Positions 26,555 to 35,306 of a DNA stretch of 64,000 nucleotides are shown here, piece by piece. The position numbers and the translations under genes are program-made. A model generated the notes under the pieces. The model did no database searches and was not told the DNA's origin. It worked only from the letters and a program-made list of their open reading frames with translations. The DNA is taken from assembly GCF_007830615.1 (NCBI RefSeq), contig NZ_VLLI01000003.1, positions 186,001 through 250,000 of the forward strand. The letters are read 5' to 3'. Origin of the DNA: Mucilaginibacter frigoritolerans. Lineage in GTDB: Bacteria; Bacteroidota; Bacteroidia; Sphingobacteriales; Sphingobacteriaceae. Position 1 is the first letter of the stretch; every line of letters begins with the position of its first letter.

Positions 26555-28048
26555 ATGAAAGAACCTGCTTACATTGCTTTTGCAAATAAAATCGCCGCAA
26601 TGATTGTCGGCGGAATTTATAAGCCAGACGATAAATTACCATCAATACGAAGTTTGCATAAAGAAAACGGCTTAAGCATAGGCACTGTATTGCAGGCCTT
26701 CAACTATTTGATGGATAAAGGGCTGGTCGTATCCAGAGAAAAATCCGGTTATTTTGTTAATGATAACCAGGGTAAAAGACTGCCCTTACCCAAGGCCCTG
26801 CCTGTGTCATTATCCGAAAGAAGTGTACATATTGATCAATTGCTTCAAAAACTGCGCACAGACGGTAACAGCAGGGATTTTGTATCATTTGCTAATGCCC
26901 TTCCTGATCACAGACTGTTGCCTTTCAACAGTATAAAGCGGGCCATACAGCAAAACTCGAGAGATATTAGTGGCAACTACCTAAAGTTGGAAAGTCGTAC
27001 CGGTAATCAGCAGTTGCGTCAGGAGATCGCCAAAAGATCATTTTATTGGAAAGGAGCTACCCATGCGGATGAAATTATCATTACCAATGGGGCAACGGAA
27101 GCTATATTGTGCTGTCTTAAGGCGGTTACTAAACCGGGAGACACCGTGTTGGTACAAGACCCTTGCTATTATGGAATTATGCAGGTTCTGGAATGCCTCG
27201 AGCTTAAAATTGCCACGATACCTTCGCACCCCGAAACAGGTATAGTAGTAAGTGACGTTAAAGAAGCATGCAAAAAACTGGCTATTAAAGCCTGTGTGTT
27301 TGTTAGTAATTTTAACAATCCTGATGGGGCATGTATCAGCACGGAAGGCAAAAAACAGATTGCTGAATTCGCTGCAACGTATCAGATACCCGTGATAGAA
27401 GACGATCTGTACGGCGAACTATTCTTTAAAGGGAGTCGGCCGGATACCATCAAAGCGTATGATACCGATGGATGGGTGATGTATTGCAATTCTTTTACCA
27501 AGACACTTGTTCCGGGGTTCCGCATCGGCTGGTGTGCTGCCGGGCGCTTCACTTATGAGGTGGCCCGGATCAAATCAATGCACAATGGCTCAACCGCTAA
27601 CTTCAGCCAGTTGGTAGTTTTGCAACTGCTCAACTCCGGTTCTTATGAAAGACATTTACAGAAATTCAGATTAGAATTGCATAAGAACCTGATCCGTACC
27701 ACCAACCTGATAGAGCAACACTTTCCGGAAGGAACCAAGGTAACCCGGCCCAATGGCGGCCTGGTTATCTGGGTAGAACTACCGGAGAATATTAATACTG
27801 TCAATTTTCAGGAAAAAGCATTTCAATATGAAGTATCGTACGCGCCGGGAGAGATATTTTCATCCAAAGGTGATTATCAGCATTACCTCCGCATCAGTTA
27901 TTGCAACCTTTGGGAAAATAAGGTGCAAAAGGCACTGATCAGGTTAGGGCAACTGTTTACTAAACTTCAGGAAAACAATGATAATTTAACACATTGTTTT
28001 CCTGCTAATTTTACTAACCTACACCTTGATGATGTTAATGCGCAGTAA
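26555..28048 (+). CDS. MocR/GabR-type PLP-dependent transcriptional regulator
   Basis: 497-residue fusion of an N-terminal GntR winged helix (about 8-72, DDKLPSIRSLHKENGLSIGTVLQAFNYL) and a class I aminotransferase-like domain (about 110-475). The PLP lysine is K316 in NSFTKTLVPGFRIGW. MocR proteins such as GabR sense a PLP adduct and activate amine or vitamin B6 genes. Divergent arrangement with the aldehyde dehydrogenase across 171 bases indicates its likely target. Two bases past its stop, a hydrolase remnant begins on the other strand. Confidence 0.92.
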   Translation: MKEPAYIAFANKIAAMIVGGIYKPDDKLPSIRSLHKENGLSIGTVLQAFNYLMDKGLVVSREKSGYFVNDNQGKRLPLPKALPVSLSERSVHIDQLLQKLRTDGNSRDFVSFANALPDHRLLPFNSIKRAIQQNSRDISGNYLKLESRTGNQQLRQEIAKRSFYWKGATHADEIIITNGATEAILCCLKAVTKPGDTVLVQDPCYYGIMQVLECLELKIATIPSHPETGIVVSDVKEACKKLAIKACVFVSNFNNPDGACISTEGKKQIAEFAATYQIPVIEDDLYGELFFKGSRPDTIKAYDTDGWVMYCNSFTKTLVPGFRIGWCAAGRFTYEVARIKSMHNGSTANFSQLVVLQLLNSGSYERHLQKFRLELHKNLIRTTNLIEQHFPEGTKVTRPNGGLVIWVELPENINTVNFQEKAFQYEVSYAPGEIFSSKGDYQHYLRISYCNLWENKVQKALIRLGQLFTKLQENNDNLTHCFPANFTNLHLDDVNAQ

Positions 28049-28049
28049 G

Positions 28050-28400
28050 CTAAAGGAACTGACGAATTAATAATCCGATTATTTCAGGCGCATCCTCCAG
28101 GCTGTAATGACCAGCTTTTTCCAGTTCGTATATTAATCCGTTTGGAAATGCGGTTTTAAAGAGCGGAAGAAAGTAACGGGATTGCAGCGTTTTATCTGCC
28201 AGGCCCCATATAGCCATTGCTGGCAGCTTGCTGATCTGTACTTTAACAGCTTCTGTAGGTTCCTCAAACTGGTGCTTTCCGGCAGCCAGTCCCTTTGCCC
28301 AGCCAATAGCTCCAAGACATGCTTCTGCACTGGTAAAGGGCGAGCGGTATGCCTCTATCCAGGTATCGGTTATGAGTTCATTCCGCTCAAAGCCATTTAA
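28050..28400 (-). pseudogene. C-terminal remnant of an alpha/beta hydrolase
   Basis: The minus strand carries 116 open codons without a start, preceded in frame by a stop at 28401-28403 and ended by TAG at 28050-28052. The translation reads as the C-terminal half of an alpha/beta hydrolase (haloalkane dehalogenase/epoxide hydrolase type): a cap region (WIEAYRSPFTSAEA), the acid-turn region PAMAIWGLADKTL with the usual Asp, and the catalytic His in EKAGHYSLEDAPE. The nucleophile half is missing. The last 5 kb around it contains another truncated gene. Confidence 0.75.
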
Positions 28401-28520
28401 CTATGGGAAACTGAAATGCTTCCGCAATTACAATCTGTTACTATTAAATATTCAAAATCTGTATCTGTTATATATACAAGTATTTGATCAAGTTTGTAAA
28501 GTTAATTTAAACTCAATATC

Positions 28521-29387
28521 ATGAAAAATTACACTTTTACTATCCTGCTTTTATGGATAATATCTATCAACAGCAACGCACAAAATACAGCTATGCATAC
28601 AACAACATCAGCAGAAAAGACGGTCAGGGACTTCTTGGAAACTGTCCGCTCCGGAAAATCGCCGGAAAGAGTTTCCGAATTTATGGCAGATTCGGTAAAG
28701 GCGCACCAGCTTAACTCCGAGCACCCTGAAATCATTAACAGAACGCCGGCAAATTACGCGCAACATGTTAATGAGTTTATACAGGCCTATGGGCACTATC
28801 AGTTTGAGGTAACAGAATTAATTGCCAGCAATGACAAGGTTTATGCCCGCTGGAAGCAAACCGGGAATCAGATTCAGGATGTGGAGGAATTTAAGGCTAC
28901 AGGCTTGCCGGTAACAGAGATTGGAAGTGCCGTTTACCGGGTGGAAGATGGAAAGATTGTTGAATACTGGATACAGGTTGACCGTAAGGGCACAGAAATC
29001 CAACAACAAAATAATAGTAATATTAAATCAGGAACCAGCAAAGGGGACCTGCCTTTTCCGGATGCCTATATTTTTGGCGATGCGCTTTATATATCCGGCC
29101 AGATAGGCTTAGACCAAACAGGGGAACTGATAAAAGGAGGGTTTGAAGCAGAAGCGTCAAAGGTGATGGAAAATCTTGGCAATGTGTTGCGCAAAAATAA
29201 ACTGCATTATAAAAATCTGATTAACGTAACCGTTTATCTTACCACAATGGACAACTACGTTGCATTCAACAATATTTACCGCAAATATTTTGACAAGAAA
29301 TTTCCTGCAAGAGTTTGTGTAGCGGTTAAGGAACTGCCACGCCAGGCGCAAATTGAGATTGCTGCGGTTGCCGGGTTTAATTACTAA
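28521..29387 (+). CDS. Exported SnoaL-like domain fused to RidA-like domain
   Basis: 288-residue protein with a signal peptide (1-20, ending SNAQ). About 28-150 is a SnoaL/ester-cyclase domain (FLETVRSGKSPERVSEFM, GLPVTEIGSAVYRVEDGKIVEYW). About 160-288 is a RidA (YjgF/UK114) domain: ALYISGQIGLDQTGEL, then FPARVCVAVKELPRQAQIEIAAVA, where the Arg that binds the carboxylate of imine intermediates is retained. RidA deaminates reactive enamines/imines in the cytoplasm; an exported fusion with SnoaL is unusual. Promoter-like A/T-rich sequence and a remnant gene precede it; a strong hairpin follows. Confidence 0.82.
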   Translation: MKNYTFTILLLWIISINSNAQNTAMHTTTSAEKTVRDFLETVRSGKSPERVSEFMADSVKAHQLNSEHPEIINRTPANYAQHVNEFIQAYGHYQFEVTELIASNDKVYARWKQTGNQIQDVEEFKATGLPVTEIGSAVYRVEDGKIVEYWIQVDRKGTEIQQQNNSNIKSGTSKGDLPFPDAYIFGDALYISGQIGLDQTGELIKGGFEAEASKVMENLGNVLRKNKLHYKNLINVTVYLTTMDNYVAFNNIYRKYFDKKFPARVCVAVKELPRQAQIEIAAVAGFNY

Positions 29388-29425
29388 TCTTTAATTCTAT
29401 AAGATCATGAAAGCAATTTCATATT

Positions 29426-29467
29426 AACCTTGCTGTCCGAAGTATTAAAACTTCGGACAGCAAGGTT
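29426..29467. terminator. Strong terminator (TCCGAAGT palindrome family)
   Basis: Perfect 18-base stem around a 6-base loop, about 40 bases after the SnoaL-RidA gene. The inner stem TCCGAAG / CTTCGGA also occurs in the hairpin after the barrel gene near 57140. Confidence 0.8.
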
Positions 29468-29592
29468 TTAATACTGCCCCCAGAACAGATTGCGCTAATC
29501 TTTATTAACCGGTATGTAACAATAATGTTGAGATAGCCGAAATGGTTACACAAGCTGTATTTTTATTAGAAAAAGCAGACAACCCTTTTCTT

Positions 29593-30714
29593 ATGAAAAT
29601 CAGACTGTTACCCATACTAGCTTTCGTTACTTTTCTTTTTCCCTTTAATTTTTGTTTTGCTCAACTAAACTCTCAAGCCAAACCAGTAATTGATGAATTT
29701 GAGAAGGAGTTATCTGCGGGCATAAGCCATGAAAACCTTCACGTTGGTATATCAGTAGCCATCTTAAAGGATGGCAAACTTATATGGCTGCATGCTTATG
29801 GTTTCGCTAAGCGCGAAGGTGAAACACCTGCCGATACCAACACTATTTACCGGATTGGCTCAATCACTAAAACCTTTACTGCAGTGCTCCTGATGCAATT
29901 AGTGCAGGAAGGAAAAATTGAGCTTGATGACCCTGTTGAGCATTATTTACCGGAGATAAAAAAGCTGAATGGCTATGCAGATGCGGGAACAATCACTTTC
30001 AGGCAATTAGCCTCACATACATCCGGGTTAAAACGGGAACCGGATATGAACAATGCAGATGTTGGCCCCTTATCGCAATGGGAGAAAAAACTGATTAGTT
30101 GCATCCCGTATACTTCGTTTAATTCAAAGCCGGGTGAAGCATTCTTATACTCAAATATTGGCTATGCCTTGCTTGGGTTGGCCCTTTCGCGGGTTACCGG
30201 TGTACCTTATATAACGATGGTGCAACAAAGAATATTTACACCGTTAAACATGAACGATACCTTTTTTGCCCTGCCTGATGATAAGAGGAGCAGGCTGGCG
30301 GAAGGAATAGACAATAATAATAAGGGTACGGTTAATACAAGTCTTCCTTTAAAGGAAATTGAAGGGCGCGGTTACCGGGTTCCCAATGGAGGCATTTTTT
30401 CAACACCCCGGGATCTATCAAAGTTTGTTGCTTCATTGATGGGTACGCCGCAACTACTCTCTTCAAAAAGCATGGACCAAATGCAAGTGGTACCTCCCGG
30501 TGGCAAAAATTACGGCATGGGGCTTGCACTATACCATAAAGATGGCGTGAACATCATCGGACATAATGGTTCGGTGCCCGGTTACACGGCTCAATTCGCA
30601 ATTGAAAAGCAGAGTGGCTATGCGGTAATTATTATGCGAAATTACAATTCCGGCCTTATCGACCTGGAGCGAACCGCTTACAATTTGCTTAAATTATTAA
30701 AGAATGCTGAATGA
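29593..30714 (+). CDS. Class C beta-lactamase-like serine hydrolase
   Basis: 373 residues from the ATG at 29593, which begins a clean signal peptide (MKIRLLPILAFVTF ... CFAQ); an ATG 17 codons upstream is less likely. Penicillin-binding/class C beta-lactamase fold: S90-x-x-K93 in IGSITKTF, YSN in FLYSNIGYALLG, and HNG in IGHNGSVPG. Members are periplasmic esterases, D-aminopeptidases or beta-lactamases; substrate unassigned. Single gene followed by a strong bidirectional hairpin. Confidence 0.9.
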   Translation: MKIRLLPILAFVTFLFPFNFCFAQLNSQAKPVIDEFEKELSAGISHENLHVGISVAILKDGKLIWLHAYGFAKREGETPADTNTIYRIGSITKTFTAVLLMQLVQEGKIELDDPVEHYLPEIKKLNGYADAGTITFRQLASHTSGLKREPDMNNADVGPLSQWEKKLISCIPYTSFNSKPGEAFLYSNIGYALLGLALSRVTGVPYITMVQQRIFTPLNMNDTFFALPDDKRSRLAEGIDNNNKGTVNTSLPLKEIEGRGYRVPNGGIFSTPRDLSKFVASLMGTPQLLSSKSMDQMQVVPPGGKNYGMGLALYHKDGVNIIGHNGSVPGYTAQFAIEKQSGYAVIIMRNYNSGLIDLERTAYNLLKLLKNAE

Positions 30715-30744
30715 AGCTATGTCAGACAAGACAAAGACCATATC

Positions 30745-30779
30745 GTCCGTATTCCTTATAGCACAAAAGGAATACGGAC
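30745..30779. terminator. Bidirectional terminator
   Basis: Perfect 13-base stem GTCCGTATTCCTT / AAGGAATACGGAC with a 9-base loop, then TTTT, between the convergent serine hydrolase and DUF3570 genes. Confidence 0.8.
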
Positions 30780-30899
30780 TTTTAGCATATGTCAGTTAAT
30801 ACAATACCTGTTTTATATTAACTAAGTGAGCCGATATTTTTAATACAATTAAATAATTTGCACTTTTCGGTCAGTATTAATAATTGTAATAACGCAAAT

Positions 30900-32207
30900 C
30901 TATTTAAACCCAAAACCAACTGACACCACATCTGATACCAGGCCTGTAGTCTGAGAATAATGTCCATATCTTAATTCAAGATCATGCAGACTTTGCCACC
31001 CCAAAACACCTCTTGGCGGTGCTATCCTGATTCCGGCTCCAAAGAAACTGCTCTGAAATTGCGCATACTCATAATTACTGGTATAGTAAGTATCAGTAGG
31101 GGCGTGTTCCTCATAAGGTGCGAAATATTTAGAGGCAGACTGTGTATAATATCTGTAAAATGGCGAAATAGAAAAAAACGGTGAAATTTTATAAACAATC
31201 TCCAGATTGGCCGTGTTGGAATGACTGCCCCAATTATCTATGTAATAACGATAGTATGACTTAAGAATAATATTATCGCCAAGGAAGTAATTGGCTCTTA
31301 ATCCTAACGGCAGTTTAAAGCGGGAGGATGGTAAATGTTCAATGGTGTCTTTACCATTGGTAAAATATACCCGGTGGAATGGTAAACTCAGGTAACCGTG
31401 TTGCGTAACTACATCAGCCAGTAACATAACCTGTAGTCTGGAATTGATGATCTGCGAATAGGAGAATGCAGCAGTATATGTATTTCTTGGGCTGGTAGCA
31501 AGGCCCGCTGCTGAAGTGGTACCTCCGCTGCTGCTCAAAACAACATTCCCGCTGGCGGTTGTAATATAAGTTGACCCAGCTGGTGCAGTAGTTAACGTCG
31601 TAACAAATTCAGACGGATAGATGAGGGTAACATGGTCAAAGTAACCTTGTAACTTAGCACTGAACTCTCCGTTCTTATCATCGGTTTTAATAGAAAAATG
31701 CATATCCGCACCTAACGATTTATAATTATATTCTCCCGAATAGTAAGTACCTAAGCCAAAAGTATTTCCGGATTTCGCATTTTCAACTGTCCAGTCAAGA
31801 GAAGGATAAATCCTTGTTCCATCTTTTTTCCCCAATCCAGTTGTAGTTACATAGGCAGATGAGGCAGAGGTATGATGATCGATACCGAGCCCAAAGGATA
31901 AGGTATTCTTATTCCGGTTATTTCCCAGCCATGCCAGTTTCAAATCCAAACCATTGGAAACATCCGTTACCTGTTCTGTACCGATGCCTCCCGTAACAGC
32001 AGAATGGTCACCATTCTGTGAATAATAACTGGATATCAGGTTAATTTCGTCAACATGAAGCTTTCTTGAATTGTAATTGGAGCTATCGGATTTAACGGGC
32101 ACCGCTAAACTAAAGCTGTGTTTGCTGCTATCAGGGGCTGTTTGCGCATATGCATTCAAACGGCATAACAGGGCAAATCCGAAGAGGGATAAATAGACTT
32201 TTTTCAT
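30900..32207 (-). CDS. DUF3570 outer-membrane barrel protein
   Basis: 435-residue protein with a signal peptide (1-22, AYAQ) and alternating hydrophobic/aromatic strands through to a C-terminal FGFK, typical of an outer-membrane beta barrel. The layout (LHVDEINLISSYYSQNGDHSAVTGGIGTEQ, long strands with YGHYSQ near the end) and its position 22 bases after a DUF4266 lipoprotein match DUF3570, which usually accompanies DUF4266. Function unknown; in several genomes the pair lies with thioredoxin-like and ApbE-like genes, which are not present here. Confidence 0.85.
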   Translation of the reverse strand: MKKVYLSLFGFALLCRLNAYAQTAPDSSKHSFSLAVPVKSDSSNYNSRKLHVDEINLISSYYSQNGDHSAVTGGIGTEQVTDVSNGLDLKLAWLGNNRNKNTLSFGLGIDHHTSASSAYVTTTGLGKKDGTRIYPSLDWTVENAKSGNTFGLGTYYSGEYNYKSLGADMHFSIKTDDKNGEFSAKLQGYFDHVTLIYPSEFVTTLTTAPAGSTYITTASGNVVLSSSGGTTSAAGLATSPRNTYTAAFSYSQIINSRLQVMLLADVVTQHGYLSLPFHRVYFTNGKDTIEHLPSSRFKLPLGLRANYFLGDNIILKSYYRYYIDNWGSHSNTANLEIVYKISPFFSISPFYRYYTQSASKYFAPYEEHAPTDTYYTSNYEYAQFQSSFFGAGIRIAPPRGVLGWQSLHDLELRYGHYSQTTGLVSDVVSVGFGFK

Positions 32208-32229
32208 GTATTTTAATCGATAAGGTTAA

Positions 32230-32451
32230 TTAATTGCAACCACAGCCACCACCCGTTTTGCCGGCATTAGCACCAGACGCCGCTTCCCGATAAGATTGAA
32301 AATTCATTTCGTTCCGCTCAACTTTCCGGTTTGCTAATGTCATTTCGGAATCATTGATCCGGTTCTTTTGGTATGCTTTCAAGTTCACACAAGAAGTAAC
32401 ACTTGCCATCAGCAGCAGGAGACTTCCCAGTTTTAAGGATTGTTTCATCAT
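32230..32451 (-). CDS. DUF4266 small lipoprotein
   Basis: 73-residue predicted lipoprotein (lipobox VTSC, Cys21), mature part NLKAYQKNRINDSEMTLANRK and a C-terminal Gly/Cys tail GGGCGCN, characteristic of DUF4266. The terminal cysteines could bind metal or a cofactor or be crosslinked. It precedes DUF3570 by 22 bases, the usual pairing, and is probably co-transcribed with it. Confidence 0.88.
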   Translation of the reverse strand: MMKQSLKLGSLLLLMASVTSCVNLKAYQKNRINDSEMTLANRKVERNEMNFQSYREAASGANAGKTGGGCGCN

Positions 32452-32517
32452 TTTAATGGGGGGTTTTTAAGACATATAATTTATTGTCATCATCAATAAA
32501 TACAGCTTCAATATCTT

Positions 32518-32586
32518 TCATTTATTGATATGGACCGGGCCTGCGTAAATACCCACGATCGTCCATAAAAGGATCAATAATTTCAT
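32518..32586 (-). CDS. Possible 22-residue hydrophobic peptide
   Basis: A short open frame on the minus strand between pirin and DUF4266 encodes MKLLILLWTIVGIYAGPVH plus INK. It looks like a tiny single-pass membrane peptide and sits in co-directional context, but no ribosome-binding site stands out and so short a frame can arise by chance. Confidence 0.22.
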   Translation of the reverse strand: MKLLILLWTIVGIYAGPVHINK

Positions 32587-32633
32587 AGTTTTAATATATT
32601 AGTGAAAGCTAAATCAGTTATTACAAACAAGCG

Positions 32634-33350
32634 TTAATGGTTGGCTAATACACCACTGTGGTTATTTACCTTACCTATTTCCAGCAGCATGATCACTGCA
32701 TTATTGGATAGAGCCTCCAATTCAGCCTCGTTTATCTCCCATAATACAAGCCCGTCCCTGGCGTGCATTAACCGGTACTGAACTTCAAATTCACCATCAA
32801 TAACAAAAGCAAACAAAGAATTTCCAGGATTGGATACCGGAAGTACTGCTTCGGCACGCCCGTCAAACTGGCCCAGGTAACCAATGGCATTTTCCAGCTT
32901 AAAAATCTCTATTAATTGGTTCTTATTCCGGAGCAGGTCAAAAGCAACTTCCTGTTGGTTGTTGGATTTCTTCGTTTTAACCCACAGATGTAAAAAATTC
33001 ACCATTTCTTCTTCGTACAGATTATTGATCTGGAAACGGGAACCTACCGGCAGATCTAATAGTTGTACATTACCAGGTTCAATCAGTTTTATATCGCCCG
33101 AATTATCCATGTATTCTATCGCACCCACTACCGGGATGAGGATAACGGCCGAATGTTCTTCTACACACATGCAGATACTTTTTCCACTGGCCAGTGTATC
33201 GTCATTCAAAACATACAGATCACTGAAAGGCACTTTATGTTCATGCTGGTAGCTCCCGAAATTGAACGTATTGTAACTGCGGTACCAGTCCAGTTGATTC
33301 AGTCCGCGTTCATCCGCTAAAAACAATTTCCCTTTAGATTGCGGTATCAT
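32634..33350 (-). CDS. Pirin-like cupin protein
   Basis: 238-residue two-cupin protein of the pirin family, recognised from WYRSYNTFNFGSYQHE followed by PFSDLYVLNDD. The usual metal ligands of pirin's N-terminal cupin (HxH ... E, H) are only partly preserved: H38 in QHEHK and a later CVEEHSA are visible, so activity is uncertain. Known pirins are quercetinase-like dioxygenases or transcriptional cofactors. The start overlaps the end of the preceding gene by 17 bases, so they are translationally coupled within the minus-strand run. Confidence 0.78.
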   Translation of the reverse strand: MIPQSKGKLFLADERGLNQLDWYRSYNTFNFGSYQHEHKVPFSDLYVLNDDTLASGKSICMCVEEHSAVILIPVVGAIEYMDNSGDIKLIEPGNVQLLDLPVGSRFQINNLYEEEMVNFLHLWVKTKKSNNQQEVAFDLLRNKNQLIEIFKLENAIGYLGQFDGRAEAVLPVSNPGNSLFAFVIDGEFEVQYRLMHARDGLVLWEINEAELEALSNNAVIMLLEIGKVNNHSGVLANH

Positions 33351-33864
33351 AAACCTCCTCCTGCTTTAAACTATGAATGCTTAAAAATGGCTGCATGGTA
33401 AACATTTCTGTTAAAATGCCATCATCACCTGCTGGTACAGTTTCTTTAAAGGTAACCAGCAGCAGGTTTCCTACCGTATCGATCCAGGTGATGGGCTCAC
33501 TTATAAATTCTACAGTAATACGATGTCTGGATTTATAACGAACGTCTGAGTCAATAACTTCAAACCTGTAATTTTTAAACGGCAGAAAAGCTTTACCCTG
33601 GTTATTCAGAATATCGGGAACATAACCATTCAATTGTTTCAAGTAATTGATCACTGATGCGCTCACTAAAAAGTGCAGCTTATCCGCATTAGGTACATGG
33701 TGCTTGAGTTCTGCAAAAGTGAAATACTTTTTGTCAGGGTTGTAATTTTGTGACTGGATCAGGTATTCCTGATATGTGGCTTCAAATACATATTTTTCCC
33801 ATACATTCTGCGAATCTGCATCGATCACCTTGCGGTACGACAAACGAATTATCCCTTTCGACAT
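33334..33864 (-). CDS. Hypothetical protein in dioxygenase-pirin operon
   Basis: 176 residues from the ATG at 33864 (MSKGIIRLSYRK), chosen over an upstream GTG at 33888 because it avoids overlap with the dioxygenase stop. No signal peptide or membrane segment. Mixed alpha/beta sequence with a strongly predicted strand region VRYKSRHRITVEFIS; no family recognised. It is sandwiched between a secreted intradiol dioxygenase-like gene (10-base gap) and pirin (17-base overlap), so it very likely works with them. Confidence 0.7.
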   Translation of the reverse strand: MSKGIIRLSYRKVIDADSQNVWEKYVFEATYQEYLIQSQNYNPDKKYFTFAELKHHVPNADKLHFLVSASVINYLKQLNGYVPDILNNQGKAFLPFKNYRFEVIDSDVRYKSRHRITVEFISEPITWIDTVGNLLLVTFKETVPAGDDGILTEMFTMQPFLSIHSLKQEEVYDTAI

Positions 33865-33874
33865 GGCATTGATA

Positions 33875-34615
33875 TTAAGCAGGTACACCGATGTTTATGG
33901 TCAAAACGTATCCCGCAGAAACACTACCTGTAACGGTTGACAATTCATTCGCCAGGGAATCACTGAAAACCATATCAGCGGTATTGGCGGTATCCTGTTC
34001 TCCGCGTGCCGAATAAGGGGAAGCTGTTGTATAAACTGTATTACAAACATCCGTAGGAAGGGCGATCTGAGTAATCAATAAAGAAGTACCGGCTGAGTTA
34101 TACACGTGCACGTGTATATGCGGCGCCCTTGGCGAATACCAACCCGGAAAAATACTGGTGAAGGTAACCAAACCGTTTGAGTCTGTTGTTTGCCTGCCCC
34201 TTAAAAAATGTGATGCGGTATAATCAACAGAAGCATAAGAACCGCCTGGTGTATCTATATATTCTGAATAGTAGCCTAAAGCGGTGCAATGCCAGATATC
34301 AACCAATGCACCAGTCAATGCTGCACAGCTATTATTCGTATTGGTAAATGTAAGTTTGATAGTCAAGGGCACTCCTGATTGCCCGTCTACGATATTGCTT
34401 CTGACATAGCCTGATGGTGTAATTGTTGGATAAGGTCCCGCAGTTTCTGATGAAGTTACCGTACAAGAGCCGCTTGACGAGCTGCTGCTTGATGAACTGC
34501 TGCTGGTAGTAGTTGAAGTTTTAGTCGATTCCTTCTTACAGGAATTAGCAAAAGGTGCAACAACAGCTAAGCCCAACGCGGCTAATCCGCCTGTTAAAAA
34601 TTTTTTTCTTTCCAT
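33875..34615 (-). CDS. Intradiol ring-cleavage dioxygenase-like lipoprotein
   Basis: 246-residue exported protein. The leader MERKKFLTGGLAALGLAVVA ends at a lipobox-like NSC, followed by a Ser/Thr-rich linker (about 32-50). The rest is an intradiol dioxygenase fold: SSETAGPYPTITPSGYVRSNI near the start, IWHCTALGYYSEY with a candidate iron-ligand Tyr, and FPGWYSPRAPHIHVHVY holding the second Tyr and the two His ligands. Cytoplasmic relatives open catechol or protocatechuate rings with Fe(III); this exported version presumably acts on envelope or external phenolics. First gene of the run that continues to pirin and DUF3570. Confidence 0.85.
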   Translation of the reverse strand: MERKKFLTGGLAALGLAVVAPFANSCKKESTKTSTTTSSSSSSSSSSSGSCTVTSSETAGPYPTITPSGYVRSNIVDGQSGVPLTIKLTFTNTNNSCAALTGALVDIWHCTALGYYSEYIDTPGGSYASVDYTASHFLRGRQTTDSNGLVTFTSIFPGWYSPRAPHIHVHVYNSAGTSLLITQIALPTDVCNTVYTTASPYSARGEQDTANTADMVFSDSLANELSTVTGSVSAGYVLTINIGVPA

Positions 34616-35044
34616 GATATTGCTCCTACTTTAGATGTGTTAATTATTTCCTAAAAGTATCCAACCCTAAGGTCTAGCTATAAAATGTATCGTTTAATCA
34701 TTGATATGAATCGATAAGCGAATAAAAAAACACAGAGAGCCCTTTTTACGCAATTGTTTTAAGGTCGCGCCAGTGCTGTACCAATCGGCTGTCACTGACG
34801 CTTGCCCGTCATTACAGGCTATTAAATTCACCTCTATTGAAATTTCAGGAAATGTGATATCTGCAACGAAGACATTAAGATTTGACGCGGAATCAATGGT
34901 CACATTCCGCCGAAATCATTTGGTCAATATGAATGGAATCCATCTTATAAGGAAACAGTCAGATTAATTGCACTCTTTTTTTGTATTTTTTTTCGATTAG
35001 CTGTCAGCACCATCGCCCGGCAACAACAATCAGTGGCAAAAAGG
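34616..35044. other. Intergenic region without supported gene
   Basis: 429 bases between the dioxygenase gene and a small zinc-ribbon gene, both minus strand. It holds short open frames on both strands (for example 34694-34903 minus, beginning with GTG), but none has a recognisable motif or start signal. It probably contains the promoter of the dioxygenase run. Confidence 0.5.
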
Positions 35045-35245
35045 TTACTTTTTTAACACATAATACTTATTCAGACATCTGTGACAGATATACCTGCTTA
35101 TTGGCAACCACGGTAAGGTAAGTTTTACAAATTTCCCTCTGTGTACCCGATAGTTCATAGGGATCTTACATTTCGGGCAAGCGGGGACGATCTTTGCTCG
35201 ACCGCCCCTGCTATGTTCATTGGCTTGATTGATGCTTATACTCAT
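35045..35245 (-). CDS. Small zinc-ribbon-like protein
   Basis: 66 residues, basic, with two CxxC pairs: CPKC (residues about 23-26) and CHRC (about 54-57), the spacing of a zinc ribbon. Short proteins of this kind are common in Bacteroidota and may bind nucleic acid or another protein. It is just downstream of gldM on the same strand (61-base gap) but the link is not established. Confidence 0.6.
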   Translation of the reverse strand: MSISINQANEHSRGGRAKIVPACPKCKIPMNYRVHRGKFVKLTLPWLPISRYICHRCLNKYYVLKK

Positions 35246-35306
35246 CTTTGTATGATTTTAAGGGGGTACTTAAAAAATTCTAATGATCAAACGCTTCGCC
35301 CTATCT

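Noticed and set aside
28133..28524. Short ATG-started frames within the hydrolase remnant
   Set aside because: The coherent protein sense is the start-less minus-strand frame ending at 28050; the others are out-of-frame shadows.
34694..34967. Overlapping short frames on both strands before the dioxygenase gene
   Set aside because: No recognisable motif; the minus-strand frame needs a GTG start with no ribosome-binding site.
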